This document shows, one piece after another, positions 35,418 through 44,238 of a stretch of 64,000 bases of DNA. Made by a program: the position numbers and the translations under genes. The notes under the pieces are model-generated. The model made no database searches. It was not told where the DNA came from and was given only the letters and a program-made list of their open reading frames with translations. Each line of letters opens with the position of its first letter. Position 1 is the stretch's first letter. The stretch covers positions 1 to 64,000 of the forward strand of contig NZ_NNBK01000007.1 in assembly GCF_002803075.1 (NCBI RefSeq), in the 5' to 3' direction. Source of the stretch: Streptomyces sp. CB01373 (lineage in GTDB: Bacteria; Actinomycetota; Actinomycetes; Streptomycetales; Streptomycetaceae).

Positions 35418-35981
35418 CTACTGGCAAGCCTTCCAGAGCGTCCTGAACTGTTCGATCCGATGGGAGCTCAGGTCGGTGACGGTCCTGGCGGCGATTCCGC
35501 GCGAGTCGGAGCCGATCTCACCGGATTCGCACACCACGTTCCGATCGCTTCGCGCTGTGCGCGCAGGTACCGAGCGCCGAGTTCGCTCCCCCAACGGGCC
35601 CGGTCCGCCCAGATGTTGGTGGCGCCGATGGTCAGGGCGACGCAACGGGTGAGCGCCGCGATCGAGTCGTGGACCTCTCCCTCCCCGTCGACGATCTCTG
35701 GGCCGGGGTTCTCCATCAGTGCGGTGAGCCGGAGGACCTCCACGCGGACGAAGTCCCGTACGATCGCCGGGGCGGCCGTCCCCAGCGGTCGTCGCACTGC
35801 GGGTGACCGCCGCGCCGCCCACAAGGATCGAGGCGGTCAGTTTCCAGGCTTTCGGCTGTTCGGTGAGGTTGGTGAGCAGATGGCCGACTGCCCGACCATC
35901 GCGGAGTTCAGCGTCCTGAGCAGAATCTGCGGGCGGTGCGGAAAGTGCAGCGCCACCAGGCGTGTTCGACCGTTCAGCCAT
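35418..35981 (-). pseudogene. Hypothetical gene with two compensating frameshifts
   Basis: The N-terminal part (MAERSNTPGGAALSAPP ... LTEQPKAWKLTASILVGGA) and the last 30 residues (GIAARTVTDLSSHRIEQFRT) share a frame. The middle (AAPAIVRDFVRVEVLRLTAL, then VHDSIAALTRCVALTIGATN, YLRAQREAIG) is in another. Two one-base indels of opposite sign, near 35790 and 35535, would restore a protein of about 187 residues. I do not recognise the family. Such paired shifts may be sequence errors. Confidence 0.5.
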
Positions 35982-36053
35982 GCGTCGTGTTCTCGTCCGG
36001 GGGGCGGCGTTCGTCCGCATCTGAAATCAGGGCCCGCTCCCGTCGGTGGGCAG

Positions 36054-37031
36054 TCAGGGATGCAGGCGGGCGGCGGCCTGCAGGGCCAGTTGGTCCCTGA
36101 TCCTTTGCACCAGGATCTGCCATTGCCTGGTGAATCCGGGTTCGCCCTCCAACGCCTCCCACAGAGGCCGGAGGGACAGGTCCACGCGCGCTGCCGGCAT
36201 CCACAAATGCATCAGGTGGTCGACGGCGGGGCGCAGCGCCGTCAGCGCGTCCCGCCCGTCGGTCGAGCCGAGCCGGCTGCGCTCGACCATCCTGATGAGG
36301 GTCGTGAGCAGCCAGTCATGCAGAGCGAGGTCATGGCAGAACCCCGCGGCGGCGGCTGCAGGGATGCCCGCGGGTAGCCGTAGCTCCGCCGTACGCAGTC
36401 CGTTCCCGGCGAGGGTGAACTGCTCCAAGGAGGGCCCTTCGCCGTCGGCGGTCCGTAGCGCCACCCAACGCAGCCGGGAGACCTGGGACTTGAAAGGCGG
36501 TTGCTTGTCGAGTGCGCGGTCCCGCAGCACCCGGGTGAGCGTACGGTCGGCGATCGCTCCCAGGTCGAGGTCACCGGGGCGGCGGCCGTGGCCGAGACAG
36601 CCGTCGGCGACGTCCCGCTCGGGAAGCGTGCCGAATGCCTCGACCACGCCGGGGCGGGCCAGGTAGTGGCCCCAGTGGCGGCGCCGGCCGGGGCCGACGG
36701 CGGTGACCGTGCAGTGGGCGCCGGCCTGGAGCAGGCGGCCCTCGGTGAGTGTTGCGCCGGCGATGACGGTGCCGACGGCGCGGACCTTGGCGCCGGAGGC
36801 GGAGGGCAGATGGCAGTCCACGCCGGTCGGCACGTCGGGCGAGCGGACGTACAGGTTGGGTCGCTCGGAGAGCCGGACCCGCTCGCCTGCCCTCAGCCGC
36901 AACAGGTCAGCGGCGCCGCTCCCGGTCAGTGCCTGGCGGTGCTGCAGCAGGCATGTGTGCACCTCGCCGAAGACCAGCACCGGCTCCGGGCTCTGCTCGG
37001 TACGCACGCCGGTGTCGGCGGGCCGGGCCAT
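36054..37031 (-). CDS. SCO2521 family protein
   Basis: 325 residues. It opens with VLVFGEVHTCLLQHRQALTG, the hallmark I remember for the SCO2521 family, and continues with an odd beta-rich region (RAGERVRLSERPNLYVRSPD, VRAVGTVIAGATLTEG) and a helical C-terminus. No catalytic motif or signal peptide is visible. It is the fourth and last gene of a cassette conserved as a unit in Streptomyces (2524, 2523, 2522, 2521). Its ATG is one base from the SCO2522 stop, so it is co-translated. Function unknown. Confidence 0.8.
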   Translation of the reverse strand: MARPADTGVRTEQSPEPVLVFGEVHTCLLQHRQALTGSGAADLLRLRAGERVRLSERPNLYVRSPDVPTGVDCHLPSASGAKVRAVGTVIAGATLTEGRLLQAGAHCTVTAVGPGRRRHWGHYLARPGVVEAFGTLPERDVADGCLGHGRRPGDLDLGAIADRTLTRVLRDRALDKQPPFKSQVSRLRWVALRTADGEGPSLEQFTLAGNGLRTAELRLPAGIPAAAAAGFCHDLALHDWLLTTLIRMVERSRLGSTDGRDALTALRPAVDHLMHLWMPAARVDLSLRPLWEALEGEPGFTRQWQILVQRIRDQLALQAAARLHP

Positions 37032-37032
37032 G

Positions 37033-38004
37033 TCAGGGGCCCTCGTGGAAGACGTAGGAGATGCGGTCGGGGATCTCCTCGGGTACCGGCAGGCCCTCGC
37101 CGAGGGCGCGCTCGGAGACTTGGGCGAGAGCATGCGGCTCGACGTGCACCTGGTCGAGGACGACCCGCACCGCATGTTCGACCGGCAGGAGGCGGGACGG
37201 CAGAACGGAGCAGGTGCGGTAGGCGGAGAAGGGCGCGGCGGAGGGGTTGAGCCGGATCACGGGCGGCAGCGCGTCCCAGTGGTCCGGGAAGTCCTCGCCG
37301 GCCGTCCATGGCACGGGCTGGAGAACGGGTTCGCCGAAATGCCGCAGCAGACCGAGCCTGGCCAACTGCCAGACTGCAGCCAGGAACGAGCACGACCAGA
37401 CACGCCGGCCGCCGGGCTCGTCCCAGAGCTCGGCGTCGAGGAAGACCGAGTGCCTTCGGGCGGTGGTCTCGGCCGGCGGCTGCCAGTCGACGGCGTCGGC
37501 CATCGCCGCCGCGGTCCGTGGACCCGGGGAACGGCGACCGTTGGCGAGCCAGCCGGTCTCGCCGACCGGGGGCCGCGAGCCGTCACTGCCAGGGGGCGGT
37601 GACTCGACGAGGCGTGCCTCGACCCCTTCGGCGACGGTGACGCCGTCCGCGAGGGCGCAGCCGGACTCGCGGGCCAGGTAGTCGATGACAAGGCCGGCCC
37701 GTTCGGCCTCGGCGAGCAGTACGGGAAGGAGTGCGGCGGGGGTGGCGGAGGTGGTGCAGTATTCGTCCACCAGGAAACAGGTGCTCACCCGGGGCCTGCG
37801 CCCGCCGGCGGCGGCGACCGTGCGTGCCGTGTCGGCCCAGGGCCGGACCCGGGCGAAGTGCTCGCGCAGCCGTTCCGGACCGGCCTCGAAGTCCTCCGTG
37901 GAGGGGTGGCCGAGTTCGAGTGACACATGGGCGAGCGGCACCGCCTGGGTGCGCGGCTCGGCGGTCGTCTCCCTGAAGAAGGCGCTGGTTCCGGTTTCGG
38001 TCAC
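37033..38004 (-). CDS. SCO2522 family protein
   Basis: 323 residues. Family recognition rests on RTQAVPLAHVSLELGHPSTE DF near the N-terminus and STCFLVDEYCTTSATPAALL around residue 70. The middle includes a VFLDAELWDEPGG stretch and WSCSFLAAVWQLARLGLLRH, and the end is RISYVFHEGP. It looks soluble and has an alpha/beta character that could be a nuclease- or hydrolase-like core, but I cannot assign one. GTG 38002-38004 overlaps the SCO2523 stop (GTGA), showing translational coupling within the cassette. Confidence 0.8.
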   Translation of the reverse strand: MTETGTSAFFRETTAEPRTQAVPLAHVSLELGHPSTEDFEAGPERLREHFARVRPWADTARTVAAAGGRRPRVSTCFLVDEYCTTSATPAALLPVLLAEAERAGLVIDYLARESGCALADGVTVAEGVEARLVESPPPGSDGSRPPVGETGWLANGRRSPGPRTAAAMADAVDWQPPAETTARRHSVFLDAELWDEPGGRRVWSCSFLAAVWQLARLGLLRHFGEPVLQPVPWTAGEDFPDHWDALPPVIRLNPSAAPFSAYRTCSVLPSRLLPVEHAVRVVLDQVHVEPHALAQVSERALGEGLPVPEEIPDRISYVFHEGP

Positions 38005-38918
38005 GGCATCCCCCAGGCATCGTCGTCGGTGAGCTTCCCGGCCAGGTCCTGGAACGCTTTCAAGGTCTCCGGTCCGGCGACCCTGCTGGAGAGCACGTCC
38101 TCTTCGGTGATGAGCTGTTCGCGCCACTGCAGCACAGGTTCGAGCGGTACGGAGCCGAGCATCGCGCTGTGGCCGACGCCGCGGTCGGCGGCGAGCCGAT
38201 GGAGGTCCTGGTCGCACGTGCGCATCCATGCGGACTGGGCAGACGGTGCTGAGGGCCACGGCGGCGTCCCGGGGTCGGGCACGGCGGCCCGTACGAAGCG
38301 CATGCTGCCGCGTAGTTCCTCGGCGTCGTGACCGCGGGCGATGCCGCCGCTGACGATGCCGCGTGGGCCGAAGGCGAACCCGGAGGCGGCGATCACGTGC
38401 TGCCGGGTCCAGCGGTGATGGATCAGCCACCGGGCGCCGACGCCGTGCAGCTCGGGCCGCGCGGTGACCTCGAGCGCCAGGTCGACGGCGTAGCTGCGGC
38501 CGGCGCTGAGGTCAACCAGCACCATGTCGAACTCGCTGTGGAGCCTCAGGAAGAGGTCGGTGCAGCGGATCATGGAGTCGTTGCCGACGGCGAACTCGCC
38601 GCCGCTGCGGTCGCCGGGGAAGAGCACGAAATTGCCGGAGCCGGCGGGGCGGTGGCGCAGCGCCCGGTGCTCGGTGTGTGCCCAGACGTCGAGCCGGACC
38701 GGCTCGTGCGCCTGCCCCTGAAGGTAGGAGTGGAGGCCACCCCGGCCGACGCCATCCATGGCGCTCGGTACGTCGAAGACCGCCGCGGCAGTGGGCGACC
38801 CGAAGTCGAAGTCCAGGTAGCAGACGTCGTCCCCGGCCAGAGCACGCCGGAAGGCGATGTTGGCGCTGGTGACCGAGCGGCCGGTGCCGCCCTTGTCCGA
38901 AGCGGCGAAGACGAGCAC
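38001..38918 (-). CDS. SCO2523 family variant P-loop protein
   Basis: 305 residues of the ParA/MinD-like SIMIBI class. The N-terminus reads MLVFAASDKGGTGRSVTSAN, a deviant Walker A in which the second Lys of KGGxGKS is Arg. The signature Lys at KGG is kept. A switch-like strand follows (VCYLDFDFGSPTAAAVFDV), then FDMVLVDLSAGRSYAV as Walker B. MinD/ParA relatives dimerise on ATP and position cargo; the K-to-R change is a recorded feature of this family and may lower hydrolysis. It overlaps SCO2522 by four bases and follows SCO2524 by three. It is probably the motor or switch of this four-gene system. Confidence 0.85.
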   Translation of the reverse strand: MLVFAASDKGGTGRSVTSANIAFRRALAGDDVCYLDFDFGSPTAAAVFDVPSAMDGVGRGGLHSYLQGQAHEPVRLDVWAHTEHRALRHRPAGSGNFVLFPGDRSGGEFAVGNDSMIRCTDLFLRLHSEFDMVLVDLSAGRSYAVDLALEVTARPELHGVGARWLIHHRWTRQHVIAASGFAFGPRGIVSGGIARGHDAEELRGSMRFVRAAVPDPGTPPWPSAPSAQSAWMRTCDQDLHRLAADRGVGHSAMLGSVPLEPVLQWREQLITEEDVLSSRVAGPETLKAFQDLAGKLTDDDAWGMP

Positions 38919-38921
38919 CGT

Positions 38922-40028
38922 TCACTCTCCCCGGGAGGCGTCGCGCCTGGCCCGCACCAGGCTGTCGAGCTCGGCCAGGACTCTGAGGATGAGTTCCATC
39001 GTGGTGCCGGGCTGCCGGTTGAGGACCTCGCGTGCCCGGGCAAGTCCGGCCTCGACGGACAGGGGCGCGAGGCTGAGGGAGGTGTCCGGGCCCGAGGTGG
39101 GTTCGAGGAGTTCCTTGCCGAGGAGGTGGGTCGCGTCGCTGGGCAGCGAGGAGACACTGCCGACCAGTTCGATGCTGTGGAGCGGCGGCCGGCCGCAGAG
39201 CCGCGGGTCGGCCACCATGCATTCGACGACACGTTCGGTGAAACTCCAGGACGGCGGCCGCTCCGTGGCTGGCGCGTTCGGATAGACGGCCTGGACGTCG
39301 TCCCACCGGCCGGCGTCCTGGAGCACCAGTCGCACGCCCGGGGCATGCAGGACGATCGCCGTGTCGTCTTCCGTCATCCGGCTGCTGATCCGGCTGCGCT
39401 CGGCGAGCCGTTCCTTCACCGCGACGGTACGGGTGAGGTCCTCGTCGGTGGCGCGGCGGCGGAGCAGGTCGTGAAACGGGATGGAAACGGCCGGCAGCGA
39501 GAAGTACACGGACTCCATGCTCTGTCCGGTCGTGCGCCAGAGGCTGTCTTCCAGCGGCCCGACGTCGCCGAACCGGACGATGCCGGACCAGTTCCGCTGA
39601 GTGATCTCCCACCGCAGGCGTAACACCTCAGCGAGCCGTTGCTGCTCACGAGTCAGCAGGTCGAAGGTGAGGGGGCGTTCGGAGAACAGGTCCTGGATGG
39701 AATGTCCGCCCGCGAAGCTGGGCCTCTCGTCCTCGGCGGTGTAGGTGCCCATGAACACGGCGAGGATGAGCACCGGCTTCGCCGGGATCTCCGTCCGGCC
39801 GCCAACATCCTTCAGCGCGGTCCGCACGTCGCTTCCTATGATGTCCGGGTCGTCCAGCCAGAATGCGGCAATCTCCGTGGCCGGAACCATCAGGCACAAC
39901 AGCCGCTCGGCGCCGGCAGCACTGCTGAGGCCTCCCCATTCACCCCAGCCCCATTCACCGCTCTCAATCGAATGGCGTGACACCGCCTGCCATATATCAA
40001 GCAGATGCCGGCGTGGCTTGATCTGCAT
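38922..40028 (-). CDS. SCO2524 family protein
   Basis: 368 residues, first gene of the cassette. The start MQIKPRRHLLDIWQAVSRHS and the following EWGWGEW and AERLLCLMVPATEIAAFWLD are characteristic of the SCO2524 family. The protein is helical, Leu/Arg-rich and has no membrane segment. No enzymatic motif is seen. It begins the operon, so its upstream region (40029-40250) should hold the promoter, but I could not pick a clear -10/-35. The function is unknown in any organism as far as I know. Confidence 0.8.
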   Translation of the reverse strand: MQIKPRRHLLDIWQAVSRHSIESGEWGWGEWGGLSSAAGAERLLCLMVPATEIAAFWLDDPDIIGSDVRTALKDVGGRTEIPAKPVLILAVFMGTYTAEDERPSFAGGHSIQDLFSERPLTFDLLTREQQRLAEVLRLRWEITQRNWSGIVRFGDVGPLEDSLWRTTGQSMESVYFSLPAVSIPFHDLLRRRATDEDLTRTVAVKERLAERSRISSRMTEDDTAIVLHAPGVRLVLQDAGRWDDVQAVYPNAPATERPPSWSFTERVVECMVADPRLCGRPPLHSIELVGSVSSLPSDATHLLGKELLEPTSGPDTSLSLAPLSVEAGLARAREVLNRQPGTTMELILRVLAELDSLVRARRDASRGE

Positions 40029-41253
40029 CCCTCACCCTTCACTCGGGTGTCCCGCGCTCCGGCCCAGAGCATATCCGCTGTGGTACTTCCGATGGGCCGT
40101 AACAGTCGCCGCCTGTCCAGACATTCGCACCGGCGGATTCCCCGTCGCATTCCCGAATCAGGTGGTGCCGCCTAGCCTGCAGGCGTTGATCATTTCCCTG
40201 CAGCCTCAAGGTGTGTCAACTTAACGTGCCCATTACGTGGTTGATCACTGAGATGGAGACAGGCATCCGTCCGATGAGCACAGGGAGCTCGCAGCATGAG
40301 GCATCACCTACATCAATTCTCCACCGACGGCATTGCCGAAGAGTCCGAAACCTTCTGGGGGGCGCTGGTACAAGACGGGCAGTAATCCCGTGGCGGACGC
40401 GACATCTGAGACAACGCTGCGCTTCGATGCGAGGATTCGCGGGCGCAGGAGACGTTCGCCAAGGGGACAGAGCGCTTGCCCGACAAGGAGAAGGCGGCTG
40501 TGAGCGCCGGTGAGTCGGCTGTGGCGGTGCCAGCGGCTGGTCGCCGTATCTGCCAACCCCCTGCCCAGCGTGCGAGAACTCCGCCCTCGTCAGCGGACGG
40601 GAAAAGGCTCAGTCGCCGCGTGGGTCGCAACAGATCGTTCAGGCCCTTCCACCTGCGTGCCAGTGAGGCAGGAGGACGGCTGAGACAAGCGAACTGTCCC
40701 TGGGCTGACGCGCGGTCCGCAAAAGCCGGCGCTCCTCCGCTCACGGCGCTGGCGAAGCCAACCACCGCGGTGTGACGCCGCCGGCCCGGTTCGTGGAACG
40801 GAGCTGCCGAGCAAGAGACAGGCATCCGGGACCAGTCGGGCCCTGGAGGCTTCGCCGATCCGGCGCTGCGCCGGCGGTAGGACCGGCCGCACGACGCAGG
40901 CACCCTCTCGCCCCCACTCTCGTTATCCACACGCCCGAACGCGATCGGCGGATCCTTCGTACGCTTGCTCCCCGAGTCGATCACACGGAGGTGTACGGGA
41001 TGCGGCACAGCGCGGCACCGGGCCGGAAAGCCAACTGCTTCTGGGGTGACCCGCCTTGCCCATGCCCTGCGCCGGAGACCAGCTTGATCATCGGGGCGAG
41101 CCGAACGGTGGATCCGGGGCTAAGATCACGCAGTCGCCATTGCGAGCACCGCACGTCGAGCGGCTGGCGAGGGCTTCATCGCCTCCCCGAACCCAGTAGT
41201 GAAGGTTCGGGCTCCGGGAGGCTCCGAAACGGGGAGAGGCAAGGGGACTGACC
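40029..41253. other. 1.2-kb gap, no gene supported
   Basis: Open frames exist on both strands, including a long minus-strand one at 40313-41008, but they are Arg/Ser/Pro-rich without family resemblance or ribosome sites. No tRNA or repeat was recognised. The first 200 bases should contain the SCO2524-cassette promoter and the last 100 the kinase promoter. Confidence 0.5.
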
Positions 41254-42879
41254 ATGGAAGAGCCGCGTCGCCAAGGCGGGCGGTACGAACTGGGCGCGAT
41301 ACTGGGTCGTGGTGGCATGGCCGAGGTCCATTTCGCCCATGACATCCGCCTGAACCGCTCCGTCGCGGTGAAGACGCTGCGGGCGGACCTCGCCCTCGAT
41401 CCGTCGTTCCAGGCCCGGTTCCGCAGAGAGGCCCAGTCAGCCGCCTCGCTCAATCATCCCTCGATCTGCGGGGTCTACGACACCGGCGAGGACTTCGTCG
41501 ACGGCGTCTTGATCCCGTACATCGTCATGGAACACGTGGAAGGCTCGACCCTGCGCGATCTGCTGCACAGCAGTCGCCAGTTGCTGCCCGAGCGCGCCAT
41601 GGAGATGACCGTCGGCATCCTCCAGGCGCTGGAGTATTCGCACCGCAACGGCATCGTCCACCGGGACATCAAGCCCGCCAACGTGATGCTCACCCGCACC
41701 GGCCAGGTGAAGGTGATGGACTTCGGCATCGCGCGCGCGATGGGGGACTCCGGCATGACGATGACACAGACAGCCGCGGTGATCGGCACCGCGCAGTACC
41801 TCTCGCCGGAACAGGCGAAGGGCGAGACCGTCGACGCCCGCTCAGACCTGTACTCCACCGGCTGCCTGCTCTACGAACTGTTCACCGTTCGGCCGCCCTT
41901 CATCGGCGACTCCCCGATCGCCGTCGCCTACCAGCACGTACGCGAGGCTCCGCAACCGCCGAGCGTCTTTCGCCCTGAGCTCCATCCCGAGGTGGACGCG
42001 ATCGTCCTGAAGGCGCTGGCCAAGGAACCTGGCTACCGCTACCAGTCCGCCGACGAGATGCGCGCGGACATCGAGGCGTATCTCGACGGCCGGCCGGTGG
42101 CCGCAACGGCCGCGCTCGGCGCCGTCGGATACGGGTACGGCGGCCACACGGACAGCGCAGCGACCACCGCCCTGCCGACGCTGCAGCAGCCTCCGCAACA
42201 GTCTGCCTACAGCGGCGACGGCGGCCGCCCGGGCAGCGCCGGCTTCGACGCCGGGTACGCCGATCCGGCCCCCGCCGGAGGCCGGCGTGTGTCGCGGGGC
42301 GCGCTCATCGGCATCGGCGTGGCCGGCCTCGCTCTGATCGGCATTGTCGTGACCACCGCGCTCAGCCTCGACGGCAACGACCAGCAGCCTGCCGCCGACG
42401 CATCGGGCAACGGCCAGTACGGGACGGACACCGCGGAGGCCCAAGCGAAGTCGCTCGACGCGCTGCTGCAGTCGAGCAACAGCAGCCGCACGTCGGTTAT
42501 CGACGCCGTCGCCGCCATCAAGCAGTGCAGCAACCTCGCTGGTTCGGCGACCACCCTGCGCACCGCCGCAAGCCAGCGCGACGACCTGGTCACCAAGCTC
42601 TCCGAGCTCACCTTCGACAAACTACCCAACCACGGCGACCTGGTGGCCCAGCTCACCGCGGCCTGGAAGGCGTCCGCCAACGCCGACAACCACTACGCCG
42701 ACTGGGCCGACCAGACGGCCGGCGCCGACGGCTGCCATGACGGCCACGCGGCGAACGACCCCGACCAGGGCAACGCGGCCAGCGAGCAGGCAACCCTCGC
42801 CAAGAAGAAGGCCGCCGCCCTGTGGAACCCCATAGCGCAGCAGTACGGTCTCCCACAGCGCCAGTTCACCGAGCTCTGA
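41254..42879 (+). CDS. Membrane Ser/Thr protein kinase (PknB-like)
   Basis: 541 residues. The kinase domain (residues 11-275) has the Gly loop GRGGMAEV, ATP-binding Lys in SVAVKTL, catalytic HRDIKPANVM, metal-binding DFGIARAMG and activation-segment YLSPEQAKG. A flexible Gln/Pro/Gly linker leads to one membrane helix (GALIGIGVAGLALIGIVVTT, residues about 350-369). The roughly 165-residue extracellular part is helical, has two cysteines (IKQCSNLA and DGCHDG) that could pair, and carries no PASTA repeats. It phosphorylates cytoplasmic proteins in response to an external or envelope signal. GGGGA precedes the ATG. It stands alone. Confidence 0.92.
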   Translation: MEEPRRQGGRYELGAILGRGGMAEVHFAHDIRLNRSVAVKTLRADLALDPSFQARFRREAQSAASLNHPSICGVYDTGEDFVDGVLIPYIVMEHVEGSTLRDLLHSSRQLLPERAMEMTVGILQALEYSHRNGIVHRDIKPANVMLTRTGQVKVMDFGIARAMGDSGMTMTQTAAVIGTAQYLSPEQAKGETVDARSDLYSTGCLLYELFTVRPPFIGDSPIAVAYQHVREAPQPPSVFRPELHPEVDAIVLKALAKEPGYRYQSADEMRADIEAYLDGRPVAATAALGAVGYGYGGHTDSAATTALPTLQQPPQQSAYSGDGGRPGSAGFDAGYADPAPAGGRRVSRGALIGIGVAGLALIGIVVTTALSLDGNDQQPAADASGNGQYGTDTAEAQAKSLDALLQSSNSSRTSVIDAVAAIKQCSNLAGSATTLRTAASQRDDLVTKLSELTFDKLPNHGDLVAQLTAAWKASANADNHYADWADQTAGADGCHDGHAANDPDQGNAASEQATLAKKKAAALWNPIAQQYGLPQRQFTEL

Positions 42880-42996
42880 GCCGCCGGGGTCCGGCCTGGT
42901 GCCGGCGGGTGCGGGATCAGCTCGGCGGATGACTTCGGCAGGCGGATCGCAGAGCGATCGGCGGTGGAGCCGGCCGAACCGTTCACGTCGACAGCT

Positions 42997-43818
42997 TCAG
43001 TCGCGGCTCCCCTTCAGCATCCGGCTGAACGGCGTGGCCGGGCGCTCCAGGCGCTCGCCGTCGAGAGTGATGTCGACGGCCTCGTTGAAGAAGGCCAGCC
43101 GCCCCTGGATCACCGCCACCGCGGGCAACGGCTCGGGGTAGCTCCAAAGGATGTTGGGCGGCACCTCGCCCCCGCCGCGCCAGGACCAGTACTCGGCGGT
43201 GCCCTTGTAGGGGCAGCCGGTGTGGTGGTCGGTGGCGTCGAACAGGTCGAGGCGGACGTCCTCGAGGGGGAGGTAGTAGCGGGTGGGCAGGGCCGTCTCG
43301 AAGAGCAGGACGGGGGCTCGGGTGTCAGCGACGGTCTGCCCGTCGATCTCGACCCGCACGTGCCGGCTGCTGGGCAGCGCGTCCACGCGTTTGTGCGGGT
43401 CGCGGGGGTGGATGAAGATCTCCTCGTCCTCCTCGTACCAGTGGTCGAGGCCCGTGTCGCTGCGCTGGAACCACTCGAAGGCGATGTGGCCGGCCAGGTC
43501 CTCGGCGGGGAACGTCCAGGCCGCGTTGTCGCGCACCTCGCCGTCGGCGTCGAGGTCGTAGAAGACCCGGGAGCCGGTGTGCTTGCCGGTGGGCGGGTTC
43601 TTTGCCGGCCGGAGGAGGTCCGTGCGGACGTCCTCGCGCGGGAAGGCGTACTGCGGCACGGGCAGGTGGGGTTCCCAGACGAGCACCGGGTGCCGGCTGT
43701 CGACGACGGTGACGTCACCCTTGCGGCCGCGCACCCAGCGCTCGCTGGGCTCCCACTGGAGTCCTTCGGGGGTGGTCCTGATCGAACGGGCGGCGGGGTG
43801 GGCCTGGTGGGTGGCCAT
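42997..43818 (-). CDS. Protein with two DUF427 domains
   Basis: 273 residues built from two copies of the DUF427 beta-barrel. The first covers about residues 15-120 (VLVWEPHLPVPQYAFPREDV, TGSRVFYDLD). The second covers about 135-245 (VLLFETALPTRYYLPLEDVR, followed by GCPYKGTAEYWSWRG), whose CPYKG is the family hallmark. DUF427 proteins are widespread in actinobacteria and fungi; their reaction is not established. Cytoplasmic, no operon partner. The ATG has GGAAGGAGC upstream. It converges on the kinase gene. Confidence 0.88.
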   Translation of the reverse strand: MATHQAHPAARSIRTTPEGLQWEPSERWVRGRKGDVTVVDSRHPVLVWEPHLPVPQYAFPREDVRTDLLRPAKNPPTGKHTGSRVFYDLDADGEVRDNAAWTFPAEDLAGHIAFEWFQRSDTGLDHWYEEDEEIFIHPRDPHKRVDALPSSRHVRVEIDGQTVADTRAPVLLFETALPTRYYLPLEDVRLDLFDATDHHTGCPYKGTAEYWSWRGGGEVPPNILWSYPEPLPAVAVIQGRLAFFNEAVDITLDGERLERPATPFSRMLKGSRD

Positions 43819-43934
43819 GGCCGGTGCTCCTTCCAGAGGTCCGGATGCCGGTTTCTCTCCACGGTCCCACGATGCCGTGACGGGTGACGGGTGACGGGGC
43901 CTTCGCGGGCCGTATCCCGCGCAAGCCCCGCCGG

Positions 43935-44060
43935 TCAGGCGCGGCAGTAGCAGCGCAGGTACTCGCCGGTCGGAGGTCTCGGACTTCAGCAGATCTCACG
44001 GGGCGCCGGTGAAGACCACCTCGCCGCCGTGCTTGCCGCCATCCGGACCCATGTCTGCCT
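43935..44060 (-). pseudogene. UvrA-like C-terminal remnant
   Basis: The minus-strand text DMGPDGGKHGGEVVFTGAP is the C-terminal signature of UvrA and UvrA-like drug-resistance ATPases (DLGPEGGxxGGxVVAxGTP). After a frame change it continues with DLLKSETSD and then TGEYLRCYCRA and a stop, matching the family's very end. Only about 40 residues remain. The rest of 43819-44238 has no gene. Confidence 0.6.
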
Positions 44061-44238
44061 GATCCGGCGGACCGGGAGCGGTGGCTGCGGCTGAACGAGA
44101 TCGCGCTGCCGGCGGCTGTCCCGGCCACCTGGCCGCGTTCCTATGCCGTTGGGGGGCGTTTCGGGATGTTGCCGGAATGGAGATCAGCGGTACGCCAGGG
44201 GCCTGGCGCATCACCGTGCGTAGTCTGATTCGGCAGGC

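Noticed and set aside
38328..39623. 431-codon + frame opposite SCO2523/SCO2524
   Set aside because: Shadow frame; the minus-strand genes have ribosome coupling and known family text.
40313..41008. 231-codon minus-strand frame in the 1.2-kb gap
   Set aside because: Arg/Ser/Pro composition, no ribosome site, no recognisable domain; treated as non-coding.
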